NCBI GenBank assembly: GCA_965243775.1
Contig: CBDEWF010000162.1
Span: 62,001-126,000, forward strand
Direction of reading: 5' to 3'
DNA from: Sansalvadorimonas sp965243775
GTDB lineage: Bacteria > Pseudomonadota > Gammaproteobacteria > Pseudomonadales > Endozoicomonadaceae
DNA length: 64,000 bases
Of the stretch, positions 1 through 7,388 are shown piece by piece. Each line of letters starts with the position of its first letter. Within the stretch, counting starts at the first letter, position 1. The notes beneath the pieces are model-generated. The model was not told the DNA's origin. It ran no database searches and saw nothing but the letters and a program-made list of their open reading frames with translations. The position numbers were made by a program, and so were the translations under genes.

Positions 1-429
1 GCAGCCTTGGGAGCTGGTGGCTGGAAGACTGCCCACAGTCTTGAAATTTTCCCGGACGGTATGGCTACGAAACTGCTAACGGGTTGCCTGAAAAGGAATG
101 ATGGTAACTGGAAGTGGAATATTTTCGATACCAGCGACTGGAATGTTTATAACACTATATTCTCAGAGAAATACGTACCCGTTTATTCAAGAGAAGGAAA
201 GCTGGTTAACTCCAATGCAAATGGTAATGTGAATCTCCGTCAACTGGAGACCATACTGACCCTTGTTCGTGACGGAAAAGTGAATGTCTATATGGCTGGC
301 GAAGATCCATACACGCTGGAGCTGGATATGACACCCGAGCAGCATCATGCATTTATAAGAGCTGTCAGTTTGAAATCCCTGCCATCAATTCAAGAACCAA
401 TTACAGCGAAGGACTTCGGTCTGTTTTGA
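1..429 (+). CDS. Unknown protein, 3' end only
   Basis: The frame is open from base 1 to a TGA at 427-429, so the gene starts upstream of the window. About 142 residues are visible, rich in Trp, Asn and Asp, with no membrane segment and no motif I recognise. A TTG at 7 is in frame but has no convincing ribosome site, so I treat the gene as truncated by the window edge. It faces metK tail to tail and shares the strong hairpin at 451-489. No function is proposed. Confidence 0.6.
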   Translation, partial: AALGAGGWKTAHSLEIFPDGMATKLLTGCLKRNDGNWKWNIFDTSDWNVYNTIFSEKYVPVYSREGKLVNSNANGNVNLRQLETILTLVRDGKVNVYMAGEDPYTLELDMTPEQHHAFIRAVSLKSLPSIQEPITAKDFGLF

Positions 430-450
430 TAAATGAGTGATTTCTCTCAG

Positions 451-489
451 GTCATAAAAAACGGAGCGTTACGCTCCGTTTTTTATGAC
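451..489. terminator. Bidirectional rho-independent terminator
   Basis: Perfect 18-bp inverted repeat with a 3-base TTA loop. The core ACGGAGCG/CGCTCCGT is flanked by A-runs on the left and T-runs on the right, so it can terminate transcription in both directions. It lies between the unknown gene ending at 429 and metK, which ends at 500 on the other strand. Confidence 0.9.
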
Positions 490-499
490 AGTCTGACTA

Positions 500-1663
500 T
501 TAAAGACCTGACTGTTCCCGCAGGATATCAGCCTTATCAGTACGCTCCCAAGTGAAATCTGCCTCATCGCGGCCAAAGTGGCCGTAAGCGGCAGTTGCCT
601 GGTAGATAGGGCGCTTCAGATCCAGCATGGCAACCAGCCCCTTTGGACGCAGGTCAAAGTGTTCACGTACCAGTTCAACAATTTTTTCGTCACTGATCTT
701 GCCAGTGCCGAAGGTGTTGATACTAATGGAAGTCGGTTCAGCAACGCCGATGGCATAAGAAACCTGAATCTCGCAACGATCAGCCAGGCCCGCGGCAACA
801 ACGTTTTTGGCAACATAGCGTCCTGCGTAAGCAGCGGAACGGTCAACCTTGGATGGGTCTTTGCCAGAGAATGCACCACCACCGTGACGAGCCATGCCGC
901 CGTAGGTATCAACAATAATCTTACGGCCAGTCAGACCACAGTCACCAACAGGTCCGCCAATCACAAAGTTACCGGTTGGATTGATATGGAACTGGGTTCC
1001 CTCATGCAGCCATTCAACAGGTAGAACTGGCTTTATGACCTCTTCCAGGACTTCACTGCGCAGCTGTTCCAGGCTGATGTTGGGGTCGTGCTGAGTGGAC
1101 AGAACAACCGCATCAATGGCAACAGGCTTGCCATCTTCACCATAGCGCATGGTTACCTGACTCTTGGCATCCGGACGCAGCCAGGGCAGAGTCTTGTTCT
1201 TGCGCAGTTCGGCCTGACGCTGAACCAGCTTGTGAGAGTAATAGATTGGAGCTGGCATCAGGGAGTCAGTTTCGTTGGTTGCATAACCAAACATCAGGCC
1301 CTGGTCACCTGCGCCCTGCTCATGTTCATCAGTTTCATCAACACCCATGGCGATATCGGGTGACTGTTTACCGATGGCATTCAGCACGGCAACGCTTTCA
1401 CCATCAAAGCCCAGATCCCCATGGTCGTAACCAATATCGGTAACGACATTGCGGACCAGCTCCTCGATATCGACATAGGTTTCTGTGCGGACTTCACCGG
1501 CTACGATAACCATGCCGGTTTTGACCATGGTTTCAACAGCAACGCGGGCTTCTGGGTCATCCTTAAGGATCGCGTCCAGGATTGCGTCGGAGATCTGGTC
1601 GGCAACCTTATCCGGATGCCCTTCAGAAACAGATTCTGAAGTAAACAGTGAGTATTCAGCCAT
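500..1663 (-). CDS. metK: S-adenosylmethionine synthetase
   Basis: Cytosolic enzyme making S-adenosylmethionine from methionine and ATP. The 387-residue product has the usual family length. It opens with the characteristic N-terminal ESVSEGHPDK segment and carries the GAGDQGLMFGYA signature and, near residue 260, the glycine-rich GGGAFSGKDPSKVDRSAAY-type loop. The ATG at 1663 is only 7 bases downstream of the stop of the ArsR-type methyltransferase-regulator gene, so the two form one operon with the regulator first. In Pseudomonas-type genomes the same pair sits beside tkt, as here. Confidence 0.98.
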   Translation of the reverse strand: MAEYSLFTSESVSEGHPDKVADQISDAILDAILKDDPEARVAVETMVKTGMVIVAGEVRTETYVDIEELVRNVVTDIGYDHGDLGFDGESVAVLNAIGKQSPDIAMGVDETDEHEQGAGDQGLMFGYATNETDSLMPAPIYYSHKLVQRQAELRKNKTLPWLRPDAKSQVTMRYGEDGKPVAIDAVVLSTQHDPNISLEQLRSEVLEEVIKPVLPVEWLHEGTQFHINPTGNFVIGGPVGDCGLTGRKIIVDTYGGMARHGGGAFSGKDPSKVDRSAAYAGRYVAKNVVAAGLADRCEIQVSYAIGVAEPTSISINTFGTGKISDEKIVELVREHFDLRPKGLVAMLDLKRPIYQATAAYGHFGRDEADFTWERTDKADILREQSGL

Positions 1664-1670
1664 TGTGGTT

Positions 1671-2690
1671 TTATTCCTCTGAAATTCCTTGACGGCGGTA
1701 TTGACGGTAGAACCGCCGAACCTGTATCTGAAAACCGTTGCGTAAACCTAAATACTGGGCTTCGCCGGCAACAAGGCCAGCTTCACGGGCCCAGCCTGTT
1801 AACTCTTCAGTGCTGAAACCCAGCCAGAGATCACCGCAGGATTCGCGGACCCACTCCTGATCGTGGCGGCTGAGTTCACTGATAAACAGGCTGGCACCAG
1901 GGCGCAACAGTGTTGCTGCTTCCCGGAAGATAGCAGCAGGTGCCGGAACATGGTGAAGTACCATGTTGGCGATAATGCAGTCGACGGACAGACCTTCGTC
2001 TGCCAGCAGTGACAATTCCCCCAGGCGGTACTCTATGTTATCCACACCAGTATCGTGTGCATAACAGCGGGCCTGTTCCAGCATGTCTCTGGAGTTATCC
2101 AGGGCAATAACCCGCTCAAAAGTTTTGGACAGGTCTGGAAGAAATGTACCTTCCCCTGGTCCCAGTTCTACCACAAGCTGTCTTGAAGGCAGTTCTGTAC
2201 GATTAAGAATCTCAAGCAGGCAGCGGGCATAAAGCTCATGGTCTGCAATCAGCTCCTGATGTTCGCGAAATGCTTCGGCATGACGGGAGAAGAAAGCCCT
2301 GGACTGTTCTGCCCGGGCAGAGCGAATCTCCTGGAGCCGGATACGGTGCTCAGGATTTAAAGGTACAGTATCAATTGCGTCGAACAGGGCGTGAATCAAA
2401 GCACCTGTCGTTGAATCAGCAGGGGGAAGAGCTCTGCGATAAAAGATGGAGTTGCCTTCCCTGCGGGTCGTTACCAGCCCTGATTTAGCCAGGACTTTCA
2501 GGTGATGACTCATTCCTGACTGGCGGGTATCAAGAATCCGGGTCAATTCAAGAACGCCCAGTGATTCTGTGCGCAATAGTCGCAAAACCTCCAGACGCAG
2601 TGAGTCCCCTGCAGCTTTGCCGAGACTTGCGAGCTGGGTAAGTTCATGATGAGTCTCCGCAGTGGGAGGCTGGACGATTGCAATGGTCAT
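1671..2690 (-). CDS. SahR-like ArsR regulator fused to a SAM-dependent methyltransferase
   Basis: 339 residues in two parts. Residues about 20-100 form an ArsR/SmtB winged helix (DSLRLEVLRLL, then RQSGMSHHLKVLAKSGLV, the recognition helix). Residues about 150-320 are a class I methyltransferase with motif I VVELGPGEGTFLP and an acidic LD at the end of strand 2. The ArsR-methyltransferase architecture next to metK fits SahR, the S-adenosylhomocysteine-responsive repressor of methionine-cycle genes. It is co-transcribed with metK. The ligand and target genes are inferred from family and context, not seen. A possible operator lies just upstream at 2723-2748. Confidence 0.85.
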   Translation of the reverse strand: MTIAIVQPPTAETHHELTQLASLGKAAGDSLRLEVLRLLRTESLGVLELTRILDTRQSGMSHHLKVLAKSGLVTTRREGNSIFYRRALPPADSTTGALIHALFDAIDTVPLNPEHRIRLQEIRSARAEQSRAFFSRHAEAFREHQELIADHELYARCLLEILNRTELPSRQLVVELGPGEGTFLPDLSKTFERVIALDNSRDMLEQARCYAHDTGVDNIEYRLGELSLLADEGLSVDCIIANMVLHHVPAPAAIFREAATLLRPGASLFISELSRHDQEWVRESCGDLWLGFSTEELTGWAREAGLVAGEAQYLGLRNGFQIQVRRFYRQYRRQGISEE

Positions 2691-2722
2691 ATGGCGTGAG
2701 TTTAACAGGTTGAGCCTGCAGC

Positions 2723-2748
2723 ATCAAAAAAGATTGATATAGATTGAT
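2723..2748. promoter_or_regulatory. Candidate operator of the ArsR-type regulator
   Basis: Within 60 bases upstream of the regulator's start there is ATCAA-N6-TTGAT (2723-2738), overlapping a direct repeat of AGATTGAT at 2731-2738 and 2741-2748. Position and symmetry suit an autoregulatory ArsR-family site. The region is also the 5' flank of the divergent kinase gene at 2799. No consensus comparison was possible. Confidence 0.4.
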
Positions 2749-2798
2749 CGCGAGGTCTGCTAATCTTTTTTTAATTACAAAAATTACAGGAAATTGAG

Positions 2799-3962
2799 AT
2801 GGTCGCACCGGTTGATGGATCACGTTATGTTATTTTGCGTGGTGCTATGAAGGCTTGGGAGTTTGTAACGCATCCTCGCAAATGGAGCCGAGTCGTCTCA
2901 GTTCTGGTTGGTAAGGTAAAGCAGAGGGTGAGTTCCTTTGAAAATGATGATGTTTCGTCGCAGAAAAAAAATAACAACTTTGCAAGAATCAAAACCCGAA
3001 ATGGGAAAATAAAGAAGATCAACAAGCGTAAAATTAAGCATGTTCAGAACCCCGATGTCGCTGATGCTCATGCTCAGGGTCGTATGAATAGAACCAATAT
3101 TACTGGCTCAAAAATGCGTACCTATCAAACTCTGGGAAGGGGGAGCTTTGGCAAGGCAGAGACAGTTTTACCCCCGGTAGGAGAGGCTGGGCCAATTGAT
3201 GTGCGAAAGACTCCAAATATTCCTGATTATCTTTTGGAGCCGGATGAAAGCATTAGTAAGTATGTTGAGCCTCTGGACCATGAGTACGAAATGTTGAAGA
3301 GTTTAGATCATCCAGGAATCGTCAAAGTCAATTCAGGCAACGGGTTTGCACCCCAAAAAGCAAAAGACCCCATCTCCATGCAGTATGGTGGTTGGCCTTT
3401 GGATGACTTAAGGAAAAAAGAAGCTTTAACTCCCCCCCTTGTTAAAAAGCTCACGCAACAGTCACTTGAGGCTTTGGGTTATTTAAGAGCACATAATATT
3501 CTCCATAAGGATATTAAGCCTGAAAATATCGTTATGGATGCAGGAGGTGATATTAAGTTGATCGATTTTGGAGCATCAGAAAAACTGGAAGAAGGAGAGA
3601 AGACAAAACTAATCGGAGGCACTCCTCGCTATATGGCTCCAGAGTACCTAAAAAAAAATGGGGCGTTTGAATTATCTTCTGACATTTATTCGTTAGGTTG
3701 TACTGTGTACAAGATAGTAACCGGAGAAGATTTTCGAAGCGTAGATGTTGGGGGAATGGCAGGTGTGATTGAACTGAGAAGCACACCTTTTCCTCAGGAC
3801 AAACTTGATAATATTGAAGGGCATATTCGCAATCATGCCTCTGATCTTCCAGATGATTTTATTAGAAATATTGCACGTCTTTTACAGAGAATGATGGAGC
3901 CTGACCCTGCTAAGCGTATAACAGCAGAAGAAGCGTTGAAACACCCGTTCTTTAGCCAGTAA
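2799..3962 (+). CDS. Eukaryotic-like Ser/Thr protein kinase
   Basis: 387 residues. A basic, Lys-rich N-terminal region (about 1-105) is followed by a protein kinase domain. Visible motifs are the glycine-rich loop GRGSFG (113-118), a possible ATP-binding Lys at 137 in VRK, the catalytic loop HKDIKPEN (236-243; Asp238), DFG (256-258) and APE (280-282). The end of the domain has the alpha-I type pattern DPAKRITAEEALKHPFF. All catalytic residues except a clear VAIK motif can be seen, so it is probably active. There is no transmembrane segment or PASTA domain, unlike typical bacterial PknB proteins. An AGGAAATTGAG stretch precedes the ATG. The gene is more AT-rich than its housekeeping neighbours, which suggests transfer. 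It may be a secreted effector; no secretion signal is visible. Confidence 0.88.
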   Translation: MVAPVDGSRYVILRGAMKAWEFVTHPRKWSRVVSVLVGKVKQRVSSFENDDVSSQKKNNNFARIKTRNGKIKKINKRKIKHVQNPDVADAHAQGRMNRTNITGSKMRTYQTLGRGSFGKAETVLPPVGEAGPIDVRKTPNIPDYLLEPDESISKYVEPLDHEYEMLKSLDHPGIVKVNSGNGFAPQKAKDPISMQYGGWPLDDLRKKEALTPPLVKKLTQQSLEALGYLRAHNILHKDIKPENIVMDAGGDIKLIDFGASEKLEEGEKTKLIGGTPRYMAPEYLKKNGAFELSSDIYSLGCTVYKIVTGEDFRSVDVGGMAGVIELRSTPFPQDKLDNIEGHIRNHASDLPDDFIRNIARLLQRMMEPDPAKRITAEEALKHPFFSQ

Positions 3963-4125
3963 TAAGCAGAAGATAAAACATGATTGTGGGATGATTTTAA
4001 AATCACTAATGACGTATTAGTACCAGGTTTTATTATGGTTTTTTGTGCATGTCGTGTGTTTTTATTCTGGGGTTGAGGGTGTAAGGCAGAAGTAATTGAG
4101 TTTTTTAAAGAGGCGGTTTTTTCGC

Positions 4126-4139
4126 TTAACCCAAATCAA
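4126..4139 (+). promoter_or_regulatory. Possible FNR-type site upstream of pepT
   Basis: TTAAC-CCAA-ATCAA matches 7 of the 10 defined positions of the FNR consensus TTGAT-N4-ATCAA and lies about 55 bases upstream of the pepT start. Anaerobic, FNR-dependent induction of pepT is known in enteric bacteria. The match is imperfect, so this is only a candidate. Confidence 0.35.
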
Positions 4140-4193
4140 TACAGTTTTTGTAAGCCACTGTTAACTTACCGGCCGATTTTTCCAACCGCTGGA

Positions 4194-5444
4194 ATGTTAA
4201 TTATTATGCAACAGGCTTATCTGAACCGTTTCCTCCGTTACGTATCTTTTGATACCCGTTCTGATGAATCAAGTGAAGCTGTACCAAGCACTTCTGGTCA
4301 GAAAGTTCTTGCTGAGGAAATTCGTCAAGAGCTGGAATCCATGGGACTGGATAAAGTTCTGCTGGATGATAACGGCTATATCTCCGCTCGCCTGCCTGCC
4401 AATACTGACGCAGACGTTCCAGCTATTGGCTTCATCGCCCACATGGATACCGCACCCGATGCATCCGGTGCGAACGTGAAGCCACAGACTGTTGAAAACT
4501 ACAACGGTGAAGTAATTACTCTTAACAAAGAGCTGGATATTCACCTCTCACCTGCTGAGTTCCCTCAGCTGAAAAACTATGTCGGCAAGACCCTGATTAC
4601 CACTGACGGCACCACCCTGCTGGGTGCTGATAACAAGGCTGGTATTGCCGCCATCATGACAGCGGTGGAATACCTGCAGCAACACCCTGAAATCATTCAT
4701 GGTGACATCTGTGTAGGTTTCACCCCGGATGAAGAGATTGGCCGTGGTGCTGATCACTTCGACGTTCCCAACTTCGGTGCCAAATGGGCTTACACCGTAG
4801 ACGGTGGTGAAGAGGGTGAGCTGGAGTGTGAAAGCTTTAACGCTGCCAAGGCAACCGTAACCATTCATGGTCGTAACGTTCACCCTGGCACTGCCAAGGG
4901 TGTCATGATCAACGCAGCACACGTGGCCCGTCAGTTTGCCAATGAAATGCCCTCTGACGAAGTACCAGAGAAGACTGAAGGCCACGAAGGCTTCTTCCAT
5001 CTGTACAACATGGCTGGCGATGAAACCGTTGCCACAATGGATTACCTGATCCGCGATTTTGATAAGCAATCTTTTGAAAATCGCAAGGTTGTGATGACCA
5101 GCATCGCCGACAGCATGAACAAGATGTTTGGCGAAGAGCGTGTGGTTGTTGAGATCAAGGATCAATACGCCAACATGCACGAAGAGCTGGTGAAAGTGCC
5201 TCACGTTATGGATATTGCCCGTGAAGCGCTGAATAACTGCGATGTAAAACCCATCGAGAAACCTATCCGTGGTGGTACTGATGGTTCCCGTCTCTCCTTT
5301 ATGGGGCTGCCTACTCCAAACATCTTTACCGGTGGTCACAACTTCCACGGTATTCATGAATACCTGGTTGTTGAAACAGCACTGAAGAGTGTTGAGGTGA
5401 TCGTCGAAATCGCCAGGCTCACAGCGACCAAAGAACACAAATAA
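4194..5444 (+). CDS. pepT: Tripeptide aminopeptidase PepT (peptidase T)
   Basis: Zn-dependent M20 exopeptidase that removes the N-terminal residue from tripeptides in the cytosol. The metal and catalytic pattern is clear: GFIAHMDTAPD, LLGADNKAGIA, FTPDEEIGRGADHFD and, near the C-terminus, IRGGTDGSRLSFMGLPTPN with GGHNFHGIHEY. The length (416) fits the family. The ATG at 4194 gives a short extra N-terminus. The in-frame ATG at 4206, beginning MQQAYLNRFLRY, aligns better with known PepT starts and is a real alternative. The gene is followed by a hairpin and then by a YfcC-type transporter, suggesting a peptide or amino-acid use module. Confidence 0.95.
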   Translation: MLIIMQQAYLNRFLRYVSFDTRSDESSEAVPSTSGQKVLAEEIRQELESMGLDKVLLDDNGYISARLPANTDADVPAIGFIAHMDTAPDASGANVKPQTVENYNGEVITLNKELDIHLSPAEFPQLKNYVGKTLITTDGTTLLGADNKAGIAAIMTAVEYLQQHPEIIHGDICVGFTPDEEIGRGADHFDVPNFGAKWAYTVDGGEEGELECESFNAAKATVTIHGRNVHPGTAKGVMINAAHVARQFANEMPSDEVPEKTEGHEGFFHLYNMAGDETVATMDYLIRDFDKQSFENRKVVMTSIADSMNKMFGEERVVVEIKDQYANMHEELVKVPHVMDIAREALNNCDVKPIEKPIRGGTDGSRLSFMGLPTPNIFTGGHNFHGIHEYLVVETALKSVEVIVEIARLTATKEHK

Positions 5445-5451
5445 CCAACTT

Positions 5452-5481
5452 GGGGAGTCAACTGGAAAGTGACTCCCCTTT
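5452..5481 (+). terminator. Hairpin after pepT
   Basis: GGGGAGTCA (5452-5460) and TGACTCCCC (5470-5478) form a perfect 9-bp stem followed by TTTC. The U-tract is short, so it may only partly separate pepT from the transporter gene that starts 24 bases further on. Confidence 0.65.
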
Positions 5482-5504
5482 CTTATCTTTAATGGGGACA
5501 CACA

Positions 5505-7040
5505 ATGGCTGAATCAGCTGCTGTAGCCGAACAGGCTACGCCAAAAAAGAAAAAATTATCCTTTCCCACGGCCTATACCGTTCTGTTAATTGTTGCTGCT
5601 TTTGTAGCTGTGCTGACCTGGATGGTTCCAGCCGGTACTTACAACAAGCTGAGCTATGACGATGGTGCTTTCACTGTTACTTTTGCTGACGGTGGTACAC
5701 AGGAATATCCGGCAGCCCAGGCAACTCTTGATGAGCTGGGTATTAAAGCCGATCTGGAAAAATTTACTAACGGTGATATCTACAAGCCAGTAGGCATTCC
5801 AGGTTCTTACACCGAAGTAGAAGCTAATCCTCAGGGCATTAGTGAGTTCTTCCAGGCTCCAATTACCGGTATGTACGACTCCATCGACGTCGTATTCTTC
5901 GTTCTGATCATCGGTGGCTTTATCGGTGTTGTGAATCACACAGGTGCCTTCACTTCCGGTATTCAGAGCCTGTCTTCTACTTTTGAAGGGCGGGAAAAAT
6001 GGCTGGTTGTCATTGTCACCATCCTGATCTCCATCGGTGGTACAACTTTCGGCATGGCGGAAGAGACAATCGCCTTCTACCCGATTCTGGTGCCGATCTT
6101 TATTGCAGCTGGCTATGATGCCATGGTGGCTTTGGCAGCTATCTATCTGGGCTCTTCCGTAGGAACCATGTGTTCCACAGTTAACCCGTTCAGCACAATT
6201 ATTGCCTCCAACGCTGCCGGTATTAACTGGACCGCCGGTCTGAACTCCCGTTTGGTTCTGCTGGTTATGGGTACCCTGCTGTGTATCTGGTACCTGGTAC
6301 GCTACGCCGAGAAGGTCAAGGCTGACCCTTCCAAATCTCTGATCTACAGCCAGAAGGCTGAAATTGAAGCTCGTTTCCTGGGCAAAATGTCTGATAAGCC
6401 TGTGGAGATGACTGGCCAGATCAAACTGATTCTGTGTGTCTTTGCCGCCACCTTCCTGTACATGGTGTACGGTGTTTCCCAGCTGGACTGGTGGTTCACT
6501 GAGATGACCACCCTGTTCTTTGTTTCTTCTCTGATAATTGGTCTGCTGTCCCGCACCAACGAGAAGGACTTTGTTCGCGAATTCCTGACTGGAGCCAGCG
6601 ATCTTCTGGGTGTTGCCCTGATTATTGCCATTGCTCGTGGTGTAACCGTACTGATGGATCAGGGTATGATCAGTGACTCCATCCTGGCTGCATCAGCCGG
6701 TTTGGTTGAAGGTATGGACAAGGGTCTGTTCATCGTTGTGATGATGGTTCTGTTCGCTGGTATCTCCTTCTTCGTGCCTTCTTCTTCCGGCCTGGCAGTA
6801 CTGTCCATGCCAATCATGGCACCTCTGGCGGATGTCGTTGGTCTGCCCCGTGAGAATATTGTTAACTCTTATCAATTCGGTATGGGCTTGATGGCCTTTA
6901 TTACACCGACAGGTCTGGTTCTGGCCTCTCTGGCGATGGTGAATGTTACCTTCGACAAATGGCTGAAGTTTGTGATGCCGCTTCTGGGAATGCTGATCGG
7001 TCTGTCGGCACTATCCCTGCTGGCCACTGTTTACCTGTAA
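5505..7040 (+). CDS. YfcC/DcuC-superfamily membrane transporter
   Basis: 511 residues with roughly a dozen hydrophobic segments and a short charged N-terminus (PKKKKLSFP) before the first one. The GGTTFGMAEETIAFYPILVPI and SSVGTMCSTVNPFSTIIAS segments are typical of the YfcC branch of the DcuC-type (C4-dicarboxylate/amino acid) carriers. The inner membrane is the expected location. The substrate is not determined. Adjacency to pepT favours an amino acid or peptide-derived product over dicarboxylates, but this is inference. A good ribosome site (GGGGACACACA) precedes the ATG. Confidence 0.85.
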   Translation: MAESAAVAEQATPKKKKLSFPTAYTVLLIVAAFVAVLTWMVPAGTYNKLSYDDGAFTVTFADGGTQEYPAAQATLDELGIKADLEKFTNGDIYKPVGIPGSYTEVEANPQGISEFFQAPITGMYDSIDVVFFVLIIGGFIGVVNHTGAFTSGIQSLSSTFEGREKWLVVIVTILISIGGTTFGMAEETIAFYPILVPIFIAAGYDAMVALAAIYLGSSVGTMCSTVNPFSTIIASNAAGINWTAGLNSRLVLLVMGTLLCIWYLVRYAEKVKADPSKSLIYSQKAEIEARFLGKMSDKPVEMTGQIKLILCVFAATFLYMVYGVSQLDWWFTEMTTLFFVSSLIIGLLSRTNEKDFVREFLTGASDLLGVALIIAIARGVTVLMDQGMISDSILAASAGLVEGMDKGLFIVVMMVLFAGISFFVPSSSGLAVLSMPIMAPLADVVGLPRENIVNSYQFGMGLMAFITPTGLVLASLAMVNVTFDKWLKFVMPLLGMLIGLSALSLLATVYL

Positions 7041-7068
7041 TTATCGGTTTTTAAAGGAGATCTTTTCT

Positions 7069-7092
7069 GGGCAGCTTCGGCTGCCCTTTTTT
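7069..7092 (+). terminator. Rho-independent terminator after the YfcC-type gene
   Basis: GGGCAGC-TTCG-GCTGCCC stem with a UUCG tetraloop (7069-7086) followed by six T residues. Confidence 0.93.
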
Positions 7093-7189
7093 ATATACAA
7101 ACTATCCTCATTCTGCGTCGTCTTGAGTCTGCCAGCGCTGTCTGGTTTCTGGGCTATTAATCGTCAGCTTTAATCAAAGAATGTAAACT

Positions 7190-7259
7190 TGGGAGCCTGT
7201 CGAATTTAACCAACCAGGCTTTTTCACAGTAGGTTAGCGTTAAGTCTGACAGGCTCCCA
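7190..7259. repeat. 70-bp inverted-repeat element, copy 1
   Basis: The ends TGGGAGCCTGTC and GACAGGCTCCCA are exact inverse complements. The inside (AATTTAACC..., TTAGCGTTAAGTC) is shared with a second, inverted copy at 24300-24368. It carries no coding capacity. It looks like a small mobile or structural repeat (MITE/REP-like) of this genome and sits in the 5' flank of tkt. Confidence 0.7.
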
Positions 7260-7388
7260 GGCTAAGATTTTTTTGAACAGCTGTTGAAAAGTTTAGATGG
7301 CTCCCTTATTCACGTTTGCGTCGTCAGCAATTAGAATACGACGGTTTCCTGCCTTATTTTCTCGCAAACACTTGGAGCCTGTGGTTCG

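Noticed and set aside
4548..5501. 317-codon minus-strand frame opposite pepT
   Set aside because: Antisense shadow of the clearly identified peptidase T gene.
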